Positions 16,997-25,390 are shown, numbered from the stretch's first letter. The stretch: DNA of 58,392 nt from DATLXH01 sp035576005 (GCA_035576005.1 DATLXH010000172.1:1-58392), one strand, 5' to 3'. Notes: a model not told the origin generated them from the sequence alone. Program-made: numbers and translations.

Positions 16997-17212
16997 ATGT
17001 CCATTACCGTAGCTCTAGTCGCTGTTATCGCCATCGTTGCAGCAATTGCGCTGGCCTTCGTACCTCTCAAGCTCATGGTCGACGGGATCGCTCGAAACAT
17101 CACCGAGCCGATCAAACGATTCATCGAGCGACAGCGCGAGCGCCGCTCGAGCTCGCGGGATCTCCCCGATCGGCGGAAGCGGGACACTGAGCCTCCAACG
17201 CCGTCGGTCTGA
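16997..17212 (+). CDS. Small single-span membrane protein, unknown function
   Basis: 71 residues: one N-terminal membrane helix (MSITVALVAVIAIVAAIALA) and a strongly basic, Arg-rich cytoplasmic tail ending with TEPPTPSV. The ATG at 16997 follows CCCGAGGAA. It faces the TlpA gene convergently, eight bases away. I recognise no family; it could be a membrane-anchored nucleic-acid or lipid-binding peptide, but nothing proves it. Confidence 0.6.
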   Translation: MSITVALVAVIAIVAAIALAFVPLKLMVDGIARNITEPIKRFIERQRERRSSSRDLPDRRKRDTEPPTPSV

Positions 17213-17220
17213 TGCGCGTC

Positions 17221-17811
17221 TTACCGGACTGACGGTCCGGCCAATGCCATTTTCAAAGCCTTTTCAAGGCGGGGATCGTTTTCGCGGATGGCTCCGATGT
17301 GAATCCATGCAAGTCGCCCCTGGCGGTCGATGAGCGCCGAGGCAGGAATCGCCATCGCTTCCAGAAGTGTCTGCAGATTCGCATCGGGATCCAGGGCAAT
17401 CGGATAGGTAACTTTTTCCTCTCGTATCAGCTGGCGCACGACGCTTTCCTGATCCGCGGCGTCCATGCTCACACCAACGACCTGAAATCGGTCTCCCTTG
17501 TGTTTCTGGTGCAGACCTTCGAGCACGGGGACCTCCGCACGACACGGGACACACCACGTAGCCCAGAGGTTCAGAAGAATGACCTCGCCGCGATGATCCG
17601 CTACAGAGAAGGCCGGCCCATCGAGCGCTCGTGCGCTGTATGAAGGGAAGGGATCGCCAACTCTGAGACCGGGAGACGCCGGTTCTCCTGCGCTCGCCTC
17701 CGCGCGAGGAGCGCCCGGCTTCTCGCGTCCCGCTCGCGCGCAGCCGGCAAGTCCGATTGCGACAACAACGAGAGCGGCCGCGGCCGCGCGAGTACGGCGA
17801 TCGCCATTCAT
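17221..17811 (-). CDS. TlpA-like thioredoxin-fold lipoprotein
   Basis: ~196-residue periplasmic thiol:disulfide reductase of the TlpA/ResA group. The N-terminus ends in a lipobox (IGLAGC) so it is membrane-anchored; the AhpC/TSA-thioredoxin domain follows with LLNLWATWCVPCRAEVPVL (active WCVPC) and a cis-Pro in MAIPASALIDRQGRL. The stop of the upstream AhpD-like gene overlaps its ATG at 17811 (TGATG), so the pair is translationally coupled. TlpA-like proteins reduce apocytochromes or other periplasmic thiols, which fits a genome rich in c-type cytochromes; a redox partnership with the upstream selenoprotein is inference. Confidence 0.9.
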   Translation of the reverse strand: MNGDRRTRAAAAALVVVAIGLAGCARAGREKPGAPRAEASAGEPASPGLRVGDPFPSYSARALDGPAFSVADHRGEVILLNLWATWCVPCRAEVPVLEGLHQKHKGDRFQVVGVSMDAADQESVVRQLIREEKVTYPIALDPDANLQTLLEAMAIPASALIDRQGRLAWIHIGAIRENDPRLEKALKMALAGPSVR

Positions 17812-18350
17812 CAAAGCCCCTCTCCAGGCGCCGTGGGAGTCATCCTGAGGGCATCGTTCACACGATTGAAATAGTTGAAGAGCCCTGCCATGGCTGAGAT
17901 CTCAATGACCTCACCTTCATCGTAGAACCGACGGAGCCGGGCAAACATGGCGTCGTCGACTTTGTGCGCATCGAGCGTCAGCTGTCGCGCGTAAGCCAGG
18001 GCCGCTTTCTCCGCGTCGGTAAACGCGCCATTCTCGAAATCAAGCAAGGTTTCCATCTGCTCCTCGGTAGCCCCGAACCGCACAGCCTGTGCGGTATGTG
18101 AGCGCGCTCAATACATACATTCGTTCATGCGGGAAACCAGCGTCGCAATCAGTTCCTTGGTCCGTACGGCCACCGTGCCTGAGTTGGTAACAGCATTCAG
18201 GTGAGCCACCATCGTCGTCAGAATCTCCGGCCGGTGCGCGAACGCGCGAAACATGTTCGGAACGTTGCCCCGCTGAGCTCCCACCTTCTCGAACAACATC
18301 TTCACTTCCGGTGTCACATCATCCCGGGTGAGCCTGGTCAGTCGCGACAT
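17811..18350 (-). CDS. AhpD-like/carboxymuconolactone decarboxylase-family selenoprotein (CxxU, Sec81)
   Basis: 179 residues if TGA at 18110-18108 is read as selenocysteine. Upstream of it the frame has the family N-terminus (LTRDDVTPEVKMLFEKVG, VPNMFRAFAHRPEIL) and VSRMNECMY. Directly after it, in frame, comes ARSHTAQAVRFG and then a helical tail including ALAYARQLT and YFNRVNDALRM. The active motif is thus C78-M-Y-U81-xxx-H85, matching the CxxCxxxH of AhpD-type peroxidase reductases, with Sec for the second Cys. A perfect 8-bp SECIS-like hairpin follows. Standard gene calling would split it into two false genes. AhpD-like selenoproteins with CxxU are known; the exact substrate (peroxide or peroxiredoxin) is not. 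It is cotranscribed with the TlpA gene. Confidence 0.9.
18077..18095 (-). promoter_or_regulatory. Putative bacterial SECIS hairpin in the AhpD-like gene
   Basis: mRNA ACCGCACA-GGC-UGUGCGGU: eight perfect pairs with a G-starting loop, 20 nt after the UGA. The geometry matches bacterial SECIS elements read by SelB. Confidence 0.8.
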
Positions 18351-18364
18351 TGCGAGGACTCCTT

Positions 18365-18395
18365 AACCCGCATTCCTCACAGAGAAATGCGGGTT
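18365..18395. repeat. Family A remnant, minimal hairpin
   Basis: TAACCCGCATTCCTCACAGA followed by GAAATGCGGGTTA: only the outermost arm bases of the A palindrome survive. It lies in the leader of the AhpD-like gene. Confidence 0.75.
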
Positions 18396-18410
18396 ACGAA
18401 TGGTGAATTT

Positions 18411-18442
18411 AAAAAGAAAAGCCCTGCACTCGCAGGGCTTTT
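18411..18442 (-). terminator. Rho-independent terminator of rplY
   Basis: On the minus strand GCCCTGC-GAGT-GCAGGGC is followed by TTTTCTTTTT, shortly after the rplY stop codon. Confidence 0.88.
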
Positions 18443-18468
18443 GATTGTGACAAGGTATGGGAAACGCT

Positions 18469-19122
18469 CTACTTCTTGTCGTCGGCTTCGTCCGTCTTTC
18501 CCTTTTTGATGACCTCGGGCTCGGCAACGGCCTCTGCAGTTTCGGGCAGCGGTTCCTCGGCGCGTGGCGGGCTTACGCCGACTACAACGCGGTCCGGGTC
18601 ATCGAGGACCTTTACGCCCTCCGGGAAGGTGAGGTCTGAGATGCGAAGGAACTCGTGCATGTCGAGATTGGTCACATCGACGTCGACGGTGTCAGGGATT
18701 GCGTTCGGAAGACATTCCACGTGAAGCTCGCGGACCTGAAAGTCGACCATGCCGCCGGTCTTGACGCCTACGGCCGTGCCGGTGAGATGAATCGGGATCG
18801 TCACGCGAACCACTTCATCCATGACGACTCGGACGAAGTCGATATGCGTCATGGTCCGCGAGATCGGGTTGATCTGAATATCCTTGATCATGGCGTGACG
18901 CTGTTTGTCGCCTCCGCTCATCTTGAGCAGAAAGATTGACCGGACGCCGTGCTCACTCTTGTTCACGAGCTCGGAAACGGCCTTTCGATCCACAGTGATG
19001 GAGACGGGATCTTTGTGACCACCGTAAACGATTGCCGGGATCCTTCCCTCTTTACGGATCTTCTTTGCGATTTCTTTTCCTGAAGTCTCACGCTGAGAGA
19101 CTTCCAATGTCACTTCTGCCAT
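18469..19122 (-). CDS. rplY: 50S ribosomal protein L25 (Ctc/TL5 type)
   Basis: 217-residue long form of L25, which binds 5S rRNA. The N-terminal L25 domain runs from EVTLEVSQRETSGKEIAKKI to ~95, with IPAIVYGG and AMIKDIQINPIS. The C-terminal TL5/CTC domain contains VRVTIPIHLTGTAVGVKTGG, and an acidic/Lys tail closes the protein. AAGGAG precedes the ATG. It lies downstream of prs, a common neighbour of rplY, but a C-type repeat separates the two. A clear terminator follows. Confidence 0.95.
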   Translation of the reverse strand: MAEVTLEVSQRETSGKEIAKKIRKEGRIPAIVYGGHKDPVSITVDRKAVSELVNKSEHGVRSIFLLKMSGGDKQRHAMIKDIQINPISRTMTHIDFVRVVMDEVVRVTIPIHLTGTAVGVKTGGMVDFQVRELHVECLPNAIPDTVDVDVTNLDMHEFLRISDLTFPEGVKVLDDPDRVVVGVSPPRAEEPLPETAEAVAEPEVIKKGKTDEADDKK

Positions 19123-19206
19123 AACGGACCGCTCCTTCGTTTTTGATGCAACAAAATGGAAAGTTGGGGAAGCGCGACAAAATTCCTAGCCCGCCACCTG
19201 TAGCTG

Positions 19207-19345
19207 GCGGAGCCTTTGGAGTGCGGCAGCCGCAGCTGCCGCTTTCTGTGTCACACCGCGACACTGTCCACGGGGTGAATCGCTCCTTTCACGCAGGTTC
19301 GACACAAAAGCGGCAGCTGCGGCAGCCGCACTCCAAAGCTTCGCC
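19207..19345. repeat. Family C inverted-pair element, copy 2
   Basis: GGCGGAGCCTTTGGAGTGCG, the GCGGCAGCCGCAGCTGCCGC palindrome, ~50 bp of spacer, then the complement ending GCACTCCAAAGCTTCGCC. It sits between prs and rplY, both on the minus strand. Confidence 0.9.
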
Positions 19346-19349
19346 CGTT

Positions 19350-20294
19350 TTACGACTCGAACAGAGAGCTGACCGAGTCCTCGTTGTGGATTCGCTTGAT
19401 TGCTTCCGCCAACAGCTCTGCAATCGAGAGAGTCGTAAGTCGGGAACACTCGGCTTCCTTGTCAGCAGTCGGTATGGTGTTGGTCGCAATGACATGCTCG
19501 AGGACCGAATCATTGATCCGGTCGATGGCAGGTCCGGACAGAACTGCGTGACTGCACGCTGCAGAAACCGACTTCGCTCCCGCATCTTTCAGTGCCTCGA
19601 CAGTGTGAATCAGCGTCCCCGCGGTATCGATGATGTCATCGATGATCATGATGTTCCGGCCCTCGACATCGCCAATGATGTTCATGACCTGTGTCTGGTT
19701 CTTCTCGATCCGCCTCTTGTCAATGATCGCAAGGGTGGCCCCGAGTCGTTTCGCGTACGCGCGCGCACGCTCGACGCCGCCGGCGTCGGGTGAAACGATC
19801 GTGAGGTCTTCGATCTGCATCCCCTTGACATGGCGAATGAGGACCGGCGCGGCGAAAAGGTGGTCGACCGGTATATTGAAAAAGCCCTGGATCTGCGCGG
19901 CGTGGAGGTCCATGGTCAGGACGCGGTTCGCCCCCGCAGCCGTGATCAGGTCTGCAACGAGCTTTGAAGTGATCGGGACTCGTGGTTTGTCCTTTCTGTC
20001 CTGGCGCGCGTAACCGTAGTACGGAATGACCGCCGTGATTCGACTCGCCGATGAGCGCCTGAATGCGTCGAGCATGATCAGCAGCTCCATCAGGTTGTCA
20101 TTCACCGGACCTGACGTCGGCTGGAGAATGAAGACATCAGAGCCGCGAACGTTCTCGTCGATCTGCGCGTAATTCTCTCCGTCCGAGAAACTGTAGAGGG
20201 AGATGCGACCGGGCGCTACGCTCAGGATCTCGCAGATCTCGGTAGCGAGAGTCGGGTGCGCGCGACCGGTGAAGATTTTAAGTGGTCCGTACAC
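19350..20294 (-). CDS. prs: Ribose-phosphate pyrophosphokinase (PRPP synthase)
   Basis: 314 residues, normal class I length. Converts ribose 5-phosphate and ATP to PRPP for purine, pyrimidine, His and Trp synthesis. Seen: YSFSDGENYAQI, IPYYGYARQDRKDKPRVPIT (ATP/regulatory region), the metal-binding LTMDLHAAQIQGFF, SPDAGGVERARAYAKRL, and the PRPP-binding loop IMIIDDIIDTAGT. The frame starts with GTG at 20294, only eight bases after a TATAAT box, so the message may be leaderless. Confidence 0.96.
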   Translation of the reverse strand: MYGPLKIFTGRAHPTLATEICEILSVAPGRISLYSFSDGENYAQIDENVRGSDVFILQPTSGPVNDNLMELLIMLDAFRRSSASRITAVIPYYGYARQDRKDKPRVPITSKLVADLITAAGANRVLTMDLHAAQIQGFFNIPVDHLFAAPVLIRHVKGMQIEDLTIVSPDAGGVERARAYAKRLGATLAIIDKRRIEKNQTQVMNIIGDVEGRNIMIIDDIIDTAGTLIHTVEALKDAGAKSVSAACSHAVLSGPAIDRINDSVLEHVIATNTIPTADKEAECSRLTTLSIAELLAEAIKRIHNEDSVSSLFES

Positions 20295-20302
20295 GGGCGG
20301 GC

Positions 20303-20308
20303 ATTATA
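20303..20308 (-). promoter_or_regulatory. -10 box (TATAAT) of prs
   Basis: Perfect TATAAT on the minus strand eight bases before the prs GTG. The -35 region is weak. Transcription would begin at or within a few bases of the start codon. Confidence 0.45.
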
Positions 20309-20467
20309 AGGAATCCCGGCTCAGAGTGTGTCGTCGATTGCGATTCACGTTCACTGCGTCACGTACTTGGCCGATCGGATGACTGCGAAGCTCGGTCACT
20401 TTGCTGCGTTGAATCATCGTTGACGCTTGGATGCGCTGCTCACATCCCTTACAATCGTCACACGGTG

Positions 20468-20544
20468 GCGCCCATAGCTCAGCTGGATAGAGCGTCAGCC
20501 TCCGAAGCTGAAGGTCGCAGGTTCGAATCCCGCTGGGCGCTCCA
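20468..20544 (+). tRNA. tRNA-Arg(CCG)
   Basis: Acceptor GCGCCCA pairs with TGGGCGC; D-loop AGCTGGATA; anticodon loop CTCCGAA on a TCAGC/GCTGA stem gives anticodon CCG (Arg, codon CGG); GGTTCGAATCC T-arm; 3' CCA is encoded at 20542-20544. Confidence 0.97.
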
Positions 20545-20596
20545 ATAAAGCTGGTCCACGTTTCCACTGTCCACTCATCGAACTGGAGGAGAACTC

Positions 20597-20938
20597 ATGG
20601 CATCAAGCAAACGGGAGCTCATCGAACCAACCAAGGGTGACAAACGTTACGTCCGCAGGAGCGCCGGAGGTCAGTTCAAGGAAGTCGATGATGTCAGTCG
20701 TTCTCTGTCGGCCGATGCTCGCCGCAAAGCAAAGACGGTGGTGAAGAAGGGGCAGGGCGATAAGGGCGACGCTCGCCCGAGCGCGAGTAAGAGCGGGGCA
20801 AAGAAGAGCACTGCAAAGAAGAGCAGCGCCAAGAAAAGCAGCCCTAAGAAAAGCAGCGCGAAGACAAGCACCGCTAAGAAGAGCAGTGCGAGGAAGAGCA
20901 GCGGGTCGAAGAGAGCGTCATCGAAGTCTAAGAGATAG
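20597..20938 (+). CDS. Histone H1-like Lys/Ala/Ser-rich DNA-binding protein
   Basis: 113 residues. A short ordered part (residues 1-50, with KGDKRYVRRSAGGQFKEVDD) is followed by ~60 residues made almost entirely of AKKSS/SAKKS repeats, the hallmark of bacterial histone-H1-like tails (AlgP/Hc1-type). GGAGGAG precedes the ATG. The start resembles small proteins with the KRYVRRxxxGQF signature found in many proteobacteria and acidobacteria. It probably binds DNA non-specifically and helps compact or regulate the nucleoid. The tail is repetitive and its length likely varies between strains. Confidence 0.75.
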   Translation: MASSKRELIEPTKGDKRYVRRSAGGQFKEVDDVSRSLSADARRKAKTVVKKGQGDKGDARPSASKSGAKKSTAKKSSAKKSSPKKSSAKTSTAKKSSARKSSGSKRASSKSKR

Positions 20939-21026
20939 TCTTGCCGTCCTGATGTCCCTTCCTATTCAACGTCCCGCTCAAATCGAGTAGGCATTCTTTA
21001 GGCGGCAACCTGGCTCTTACGAGCCG

Positions 21027-21046
21027 CCCTCTCCCTCGGGAGAGGG
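21027..21046. repeat. Short family D-like hairpin
   Basis: CCCTCTCCCTCGGGAGAGGG, a 20-base near-perfect palindrome between the convergent H1-like and glycosidase genes. It may serve as a transcription stop, though there is no T-run. Confidence 0.6.
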
Positions 21047-21092
21047 TAGTTTGCCCCTTCGCGGCATAGTCGGCATTTTCAGTCGTCCGGGG

Positions 21093-23774
21093 CTACTCTC
21101 GCCACTCGTCGATCAGGCTGGCGATGAGTCCCGTCCAGCCTGTCTGATGACTTGCACCAAGGCCCTCACCCGTATCTCCGTGGAAATACTCGTAGAAGAG
21201 CACAAGCTCTTTCCAGTGGGGATCTTTGGCGAAACGCTCGCTGCGTCGGTTGCCGGGCAGACCATGCAGAGGCCGATAACCACGTTCATCACGCACGGAA
21301 AGTTTGATCATCCTGTCGGCGAGCTGACCCGCAAGGCCTGAGAGCGTGACCGTATGACTGCCGGCCGGCCCGTCGTCCTCGATCGACATCTGGATTCCGT
21401 CTCCGAACCCTTTTTCGAGCTTCCGCAACGTCTCGATCATCAGGAAGCTCGTAGGAAACCAGACGGGACCACGCCAGTTACTGTTGCCACCTTTGATCTT
21501 GCTCCGAGCCTCTCCCGGTTCATACGCGACGGTTGCCTGCCCGAAGATAAACGGCTCTTTCTCGTGAACCTTGCTCAGACTTCGCAGACCGTAGGGCGAG
21601 AGGAACTCCGCAGGATCAACCACGCGAGCGAGAAGTTTTTCGAGTTGATCGCGATCGACGACAGCAAGGACATGCGTCATCCCGCTCTCACTCTCGACCG
21701 TGGAGACCGAGCGGTCGACGATGTCTTTCCGATACTTGAGGAACCAGTTCAGGTTCTCGCGGAAAACTGGAAACGGCTTCAGCCACGACACTTCGAGACG
21801 CTCGATGGCGTAGAGCGGGATGAGACCGACGAGAGATCGGACGCGGAACGGAATCTCGTTGCCGTCTGGAAATCGCAGGACGTCGTAGAAGAACCCGTCC
21901 TGTTCATCCCACAGCGTGAGTTTTCCGCGCTGCATCTTCATCGCAGCACCGACATACACATAGTGCTCGAAGAACTTCGTTGCGAGCCCCTCGTAGACGG
22001 GGTTTTCTTTCGCCAGGTCGAGCGCAATCCGCATCATGACGAGACAGAACATCCCCATCCAGCCGGTCGCGTCGCTCTGCTCGAGGACAGCTCCGCCGGG
22101 AAGTTTTTCGCTCCGGTCAATGACTGTGATGTTGTCGAGTCCGAGAAAACCACCTTCGAAAATGTTGTTGCCCGACTTGTCGACCTTGTTGATCCACCAG
22201 GTGAAGTTGAGAAGCAGCTTATGGAAACACTTCTCCAGAAACGCGCGGTCGGCCTTGCCGCTGCGAATCCTGTCCATGTTGTAGACGCGCCACACGGCCC
22301 ATGCATGGACGGGCGGATTGAGGTCAGAGAACTCCCACTCGTACGCAGGGATCTGCCCATTGGGATGCTGGAACTGCTCGAAGAGCATGAGCCAGAGTTG
22401 CTCTTTCGCCAGATCAGGATCCACCAGCGCAATGGGGATCGCGTGAAAGGCGAGATCCCACGCTGCAAACCAGGGGTACTCCCACTTATCCGGCATCGAG
22501 AGAACCCGCATGGAGTTCAGATGACGCCAGTGAACGTTTCGACCTGCTTTGCGGCTATTGGGAGGTGGTGAGTCAGGATTGTCCCCCTCCAGCCATACGT
22601 CGACGTCATACAGGTAACTCTGCTTGGACCAGAGCATGCCGGCGAAGGCCTGCCGCTGAACGTTCTTCTCGTCGTCCGATGCTTTGGACGGATGAATCGA
22701 CTGGTAGAACTCGTCCGCTTCTTTGCGGCGGGTCGAAACGAGCGCGAGGAGCTCTGATTGACTGACGGCCGGAGCTTCATCCGGCACGAGGCGAAAGACC
22801 GCAGTCACCGAATCGCCGCCATCAACCTCGAACCGTCCAGTGGCGCAGGCCTTCGTTCCCTCAGGGGAAGGATTCGTGGCAGTGGTTTCCTCTCCGACGA
22901 TCCGGCGATGGAAAGCATCTTTGACGAAAGGGCTTCTCGAATGATTGCCGGCACCGAAGACCCGTTCACCGTTCGTCTCGTTGTCGGTGAAAAGAAGCTC
23001 GAAGCCTTTCGGCACTTCGAGGCGCCGGCGTCCGAGTCGTGTGTCGGCGATCAGACCGGGAAGCGGCGGAGCCATCGTGTCATCGGCGATGAGGGAACCG
23101 TCGCGCGCGGTGATCGAAGGCCTCGCCGTCTCCCCTTTTCCCCACGCCCAGACATTCCGAAACCAGAGCTGCGGGATCAGATGGATCGGAGCACGCTCGG
23201 GACCGCGATTGGCGGCGGTGATTTGAAAGACGATCTCCTCCGGTCCTCCTTTCGCGATCTCAATGGTGATGTCGAAGTAGCGGTTCTCGTCGAAGATGCC
23301 GGTGTCGAGCAATTCGTACTCCGGCTGCTCCTGCCTGCGGCGATTCTCCTCGGCAAGATGCCCGTATGGATACTCCTGCTGCGGATATTTGTAGAGCATC
23401 CGCTGGTAGCTGTGCGTTGGCAGCGCGTCGAGATAGAAATAATACTCCTTGACGTCTTCTCCGTGATTCCCCTCGGAAGGGACCAGGCCGAAGTACCGCT
23501 CTTTCAGAATCGGATCGTTCTCATTCCAGAGCGCGAGCGACCAGCAGAGAATCTGATAGCGGTCAGAGAACCCTGCGATCCCGTCCTCGCCCCAGCGATA
23601 TGCCTTCGAGCGGGCGAGATCGTGCGGGAGGTGGGACCACGCGTCGCCATTTGCGCTGTAGTCCTCACGGACGGTTCCCCAGGAGCGATCGGAGAGATAG
23701 GGACCCCAGCGTCTCCACGAACGGAGCTCGTCGGGACTCGAAGCGAGCCTCTTGTGTTCAGCGGTCTCTTTCAT
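21093..23774 (-). CDS. GH63-like / MGH1-like glycoside hydrolase
   Basis: 893 residues without a signal peptide, so cytoplasmic. The N-terminal region (RRWGPYLSDRSWGTVREDYS) and beta-sandwich precede an (alpha/alpha)6 barrel with WFAAWDLAFHAIPIAL, PPVHAWAVWRVY and the near-C-terminal NWRGPVWFPTSFLMIE, segments typical of GH63/clan GH-G proteins. Relatives cleave alpha-glucosides or glucosyl/mannosylglycerate. The last residues (YEYFHGDTGEGLGASHQTGWTGL) are conserved in this bacterial subfamily. The natural substrate is not known, but a compatible-solute or storage-glucan role would suit a genome with glgX. It is transcribed alone, towards the H1-like gene. Confidence 0.85.
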   Translation of the reverse strand: MKETAEHKRLASSPDELRSWRRWGPYLSDRSWGTVREDYSANGDAWSHLPHDLARSKAYRWGEDGIAGFSDRYQILCWSLALWNENDPILKERYFGLVPSEGNHGEDVKEYYFYLDALPTHSYQRMLYKYPQQEYPYGHLAEENRRRQEQPEYELLDTGIFDENRYFDITIEIAKGGPEEIVFQITAANRGPERAPIHLIPQLWFRNVWAWGKGETARPSITARDGSLIADDTMAPPLPGLIADTRLGRRRLEVPKGFELLFTDNETNGERVFGAGNHSRSPFVKDAFHRRIVGEETTATNPSPEGTKACATGRFEVDGGDSVTAVFRLVPDEAPAVSQSELLALVSTRRKEADEFYQSIHPSKASDDEKNVQRQAFAGMLWSKQSYLYDVDVWLEGDNPDSPPPNSRKAGRNVHWRHLNSMRVLSMPDKWEYPWFAAWDLAFHAIPIALVDPDLAKEQLWLMLFEQFQHPNGQIPAYEWEFSDLNPPVHAWAVWRVYNMDRIRSGKADRAFLEKCFHKLLLNFTWWINKVDKSGNNIFEGGFLGLDNITVIDRSEKLPGGAVLEQSDATGWMGMFCLVMMRIALDLAKENPVYEGLATKFFEHYVYVGAAMKMQRGKLTLWDEQDGFFYDVLRFPDGNEIPFRVRSLVGLIPLYAIERLEVSWLKPFPVFRENLNWFLKYRKDIVDRSVSTVESESGMTHVLAVVDRDQLEKLLARVVDPAEFLSPYGLRSLSKVHEKEPFIFGQATVAYEPGEARSKIKGGNSNWRGPVWFPTSFLMIETLRKLEKGFGDGIQMSIEDDGPAGSHTVTLSGLAGQLADRMIKLSVRDERGYRPLHGLPGNRRSERFAKDPHWKELVLFYEYFHGDTGEGLGASHQTGWTGLIASLIDEWRE

Positions 23775-23907
23775 GTTTGCAGGTTGCTGTCGTCAATGTG
23801 AGGAGGCGAAGTCGAAGTTTGCCATTGTTTCCTGGCTTTGAGACATGACTGTTGGCAATTGAGCGCGGGCAGAGTCGTCTCAGTGAGTGTCTGGGATCGC
23901 CACGAGA

Positions 23908-23936
23908 GACAGACAAGAGTGTCTGTCCTGCATCTG
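23908..23936. repeat. Family H repeat, single copy
   Basis: GACAGACAAGAGTGTCTGTC followed by CTGCATCTG, the same unit as the inverted pair at 4010-4097. It lies just past the stop of the pentahaem cytochrome gene; nothing else is seen between 23775 and 23953. Confidence 0.85.
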
Positions 23937-23953
23937 TCGGACCTTCAACGACG

Positions 23954-25390
23954 TCACCGCCCCGTTGACTGCAACTGCCGGAGCGTCTGCACGAACCTGG
24001 CGGGGTCGTAGTCGCTACGATTCTCGAGGAGTGCGAAGAGGCGGTCGACGGTCTTCAGCATGTCGCCTCTGGCCGCGCCTCCGTCGAGTCGAGCAAGATA
24101 GGCGGTCAGACTCTGCAATGCCAGCGCTGTCTGCTCGGCTGAATGAACGTCTGAGCTCAATAGATATGGCCCATCGCTGGCGATGCGAGAGATCAGGGAA
24201 CGCACAGAGCTCTCGTCCCAGCGCGCTGCGTCGATCGCAGGAATGGATTTCGCCACCATCGCGCTCGTCGAGCTCGCAAGCGTGGCGACAGCCGCCGGAT
24301 TGTTCATCCGCGAGACATGAGCTCCCAGCGTTGCGATATTTCGATCGAGCGATGCGCGATCGGAAGGGGTAACCTGTCCGATGAGGTGCCGCAGCACCGC
24401 GTAGCGCTGGAGGTTGAAGCCCGGCAGGCCCGCGCGCAAATTGTACCCGCGCTCCTGACGCCACCCACTCTTGCCGAGGTCGTGATGGCAGTCGTAGCAG
24501 CTCATGTCGGAGAACTCGGGCCACTTGTCTCCACGAGCGTGCAGCGCCAGCGCGTCGAGACTTTCTTTGAATGCAATGACCTGCCCAACGGCCCACGCGC
24601 GCACACCGTGCGTGTCGCGAAGCTGTCCATCGCTTCTCTGGCTGAACTTCGCCCAGTGCGGCGGCATCGATCCGCTGTAATTGTCCAGCTCGAAGGTGAG
24701 TACGGGATGACCGGACGCAATGAGCTCATGATCGACTGTCGTGGCTCCCCTCCCCTGATGGCATGTGAGGCAGGTTCTTGCACGCACCGGGACGCTCCGC
24801 AGATCGATCATCCCTGCCCTCACCGAGTCGGCGTGAGTCCAGCCTGAATCCGTGTGTTGCGATCGCCATCCACCCGCAGGTCCGTGACAGGTCTCGCACT
24901 GGATCCCGTCCTCCCGATCGATGCCTGCTCCCTCTCCCGACGGAACATTCGTGGCGTGGCAATCGAGGCACATCTTCTCTTCATACGCCCTGCCGCGTAG
25001 TTTCATGTTCTTCACGATCCGGGCGGAGCGCGGGTTGAAGAGCACGTTGTAGGCGCGCGCGTGTTTATCGTAGTTGAGCCACGTGAAGTATTCGTTCTGC
25101 AGGACTCGCGACGCTCGAAGCGGAAGTGTGCTGCCGTGGCACCCACTCCCTGCGCAGGTGGCCACACCGAGGTACGCGCCTTCCCTGCTGCTCAGGCCGC
25201 CGACCCTCGCGCTCGCTGTTGGAGCTGGCCTGTCGGTGGCGGGCCGAGGGGTGGGCTGCTGAGCGTCGACCGATCTCGACGCAACGGCAAAGGCGAACAG
25301 TGACGCAGTTACGGTGAGGAATGCGGCCAGGCTCCGGACCCGAATCCCGCCACGGCGATCACGATCGCCGTCCTGAAGACTATTTCGCAT
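23954..25390 (-). CDS. Exported pentahaem c-type cytochrome (cytochrome c554-like)
   Basis: ~478 residues. An N-terminal signal/anchor (RSLAAFLTVTASLFAFAVAS) precedes the haem region: one unusual CAGSGCH (CX4CH), then CLDCH, CETCH, CLTCH and CYDCHHD, i.e. five likely covalent haems, spaced over ~270 residues in the manner of the cytochrome c554/c' family. The C-terminal ~200 residues are helical and haem-free. The ATG at 25390 lies inside the end of the upstream decahaem gene (11-bp overlap) behind GAGGAGGGGA, so the two are translationally coupled. Last gene of the electron-transfer cluster. Periplasmic or outer-surface location is inferred. Confidence 0.88.
   Translation of the reverse strand: MRNSLQDGDRDRRGGIRVRSLAAFLTVTASLFAFAVASRSVDAQQPTPRPATDRPAPTASARVGGLSSREGAYLGVATCAGSGCHGSTLPLRASRVLQNEYFTWLNYDKHARAYNVLFNPRSARIVKNMKLRGRAYEEKMCLDCHATNVPSGEGAGIDREDGIQCETCHGPAGGWRSQHTDSGWTHADSVRAGMIDLRSVPVRARTCLTCHQGRGATTVDHELIASGHPVLTFELDNYSGSMPPHWAKFSQRSDGQLRDTHGVRAWAVGQVIAFKESLDALALHARGDKWPEFSDMSCYDCHHDLGKSGWRQERGYNLRAGLPGFNLQRYAVLRHLIGQVTPSDRASLDRNIATLGAHVSRMNNPAAVATLASSTSAMVAKSIPAIDAARWDESSVRSLISRIASDGPYLLSSDVHSAEQTALALQSLTAYLARLDGGAARGDMLKTVDRLFALLENRSDYDPARFVQTLRQLQSTGR

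Noticed and set aside
18081..18083. GTG 18083 as start of a separate 90-residue gene
   Set aside because: The two parts are in one frame, make one AhpD-like domain and lack a second ribosome-binding site; the split is at a catalytic position.
24015..24596. Several long minus- and plus-strand frames over the cytochrome genes
   Set aside because: They overlap CxxCH-containing genes and show no domain, signal or ribosome-binding site.
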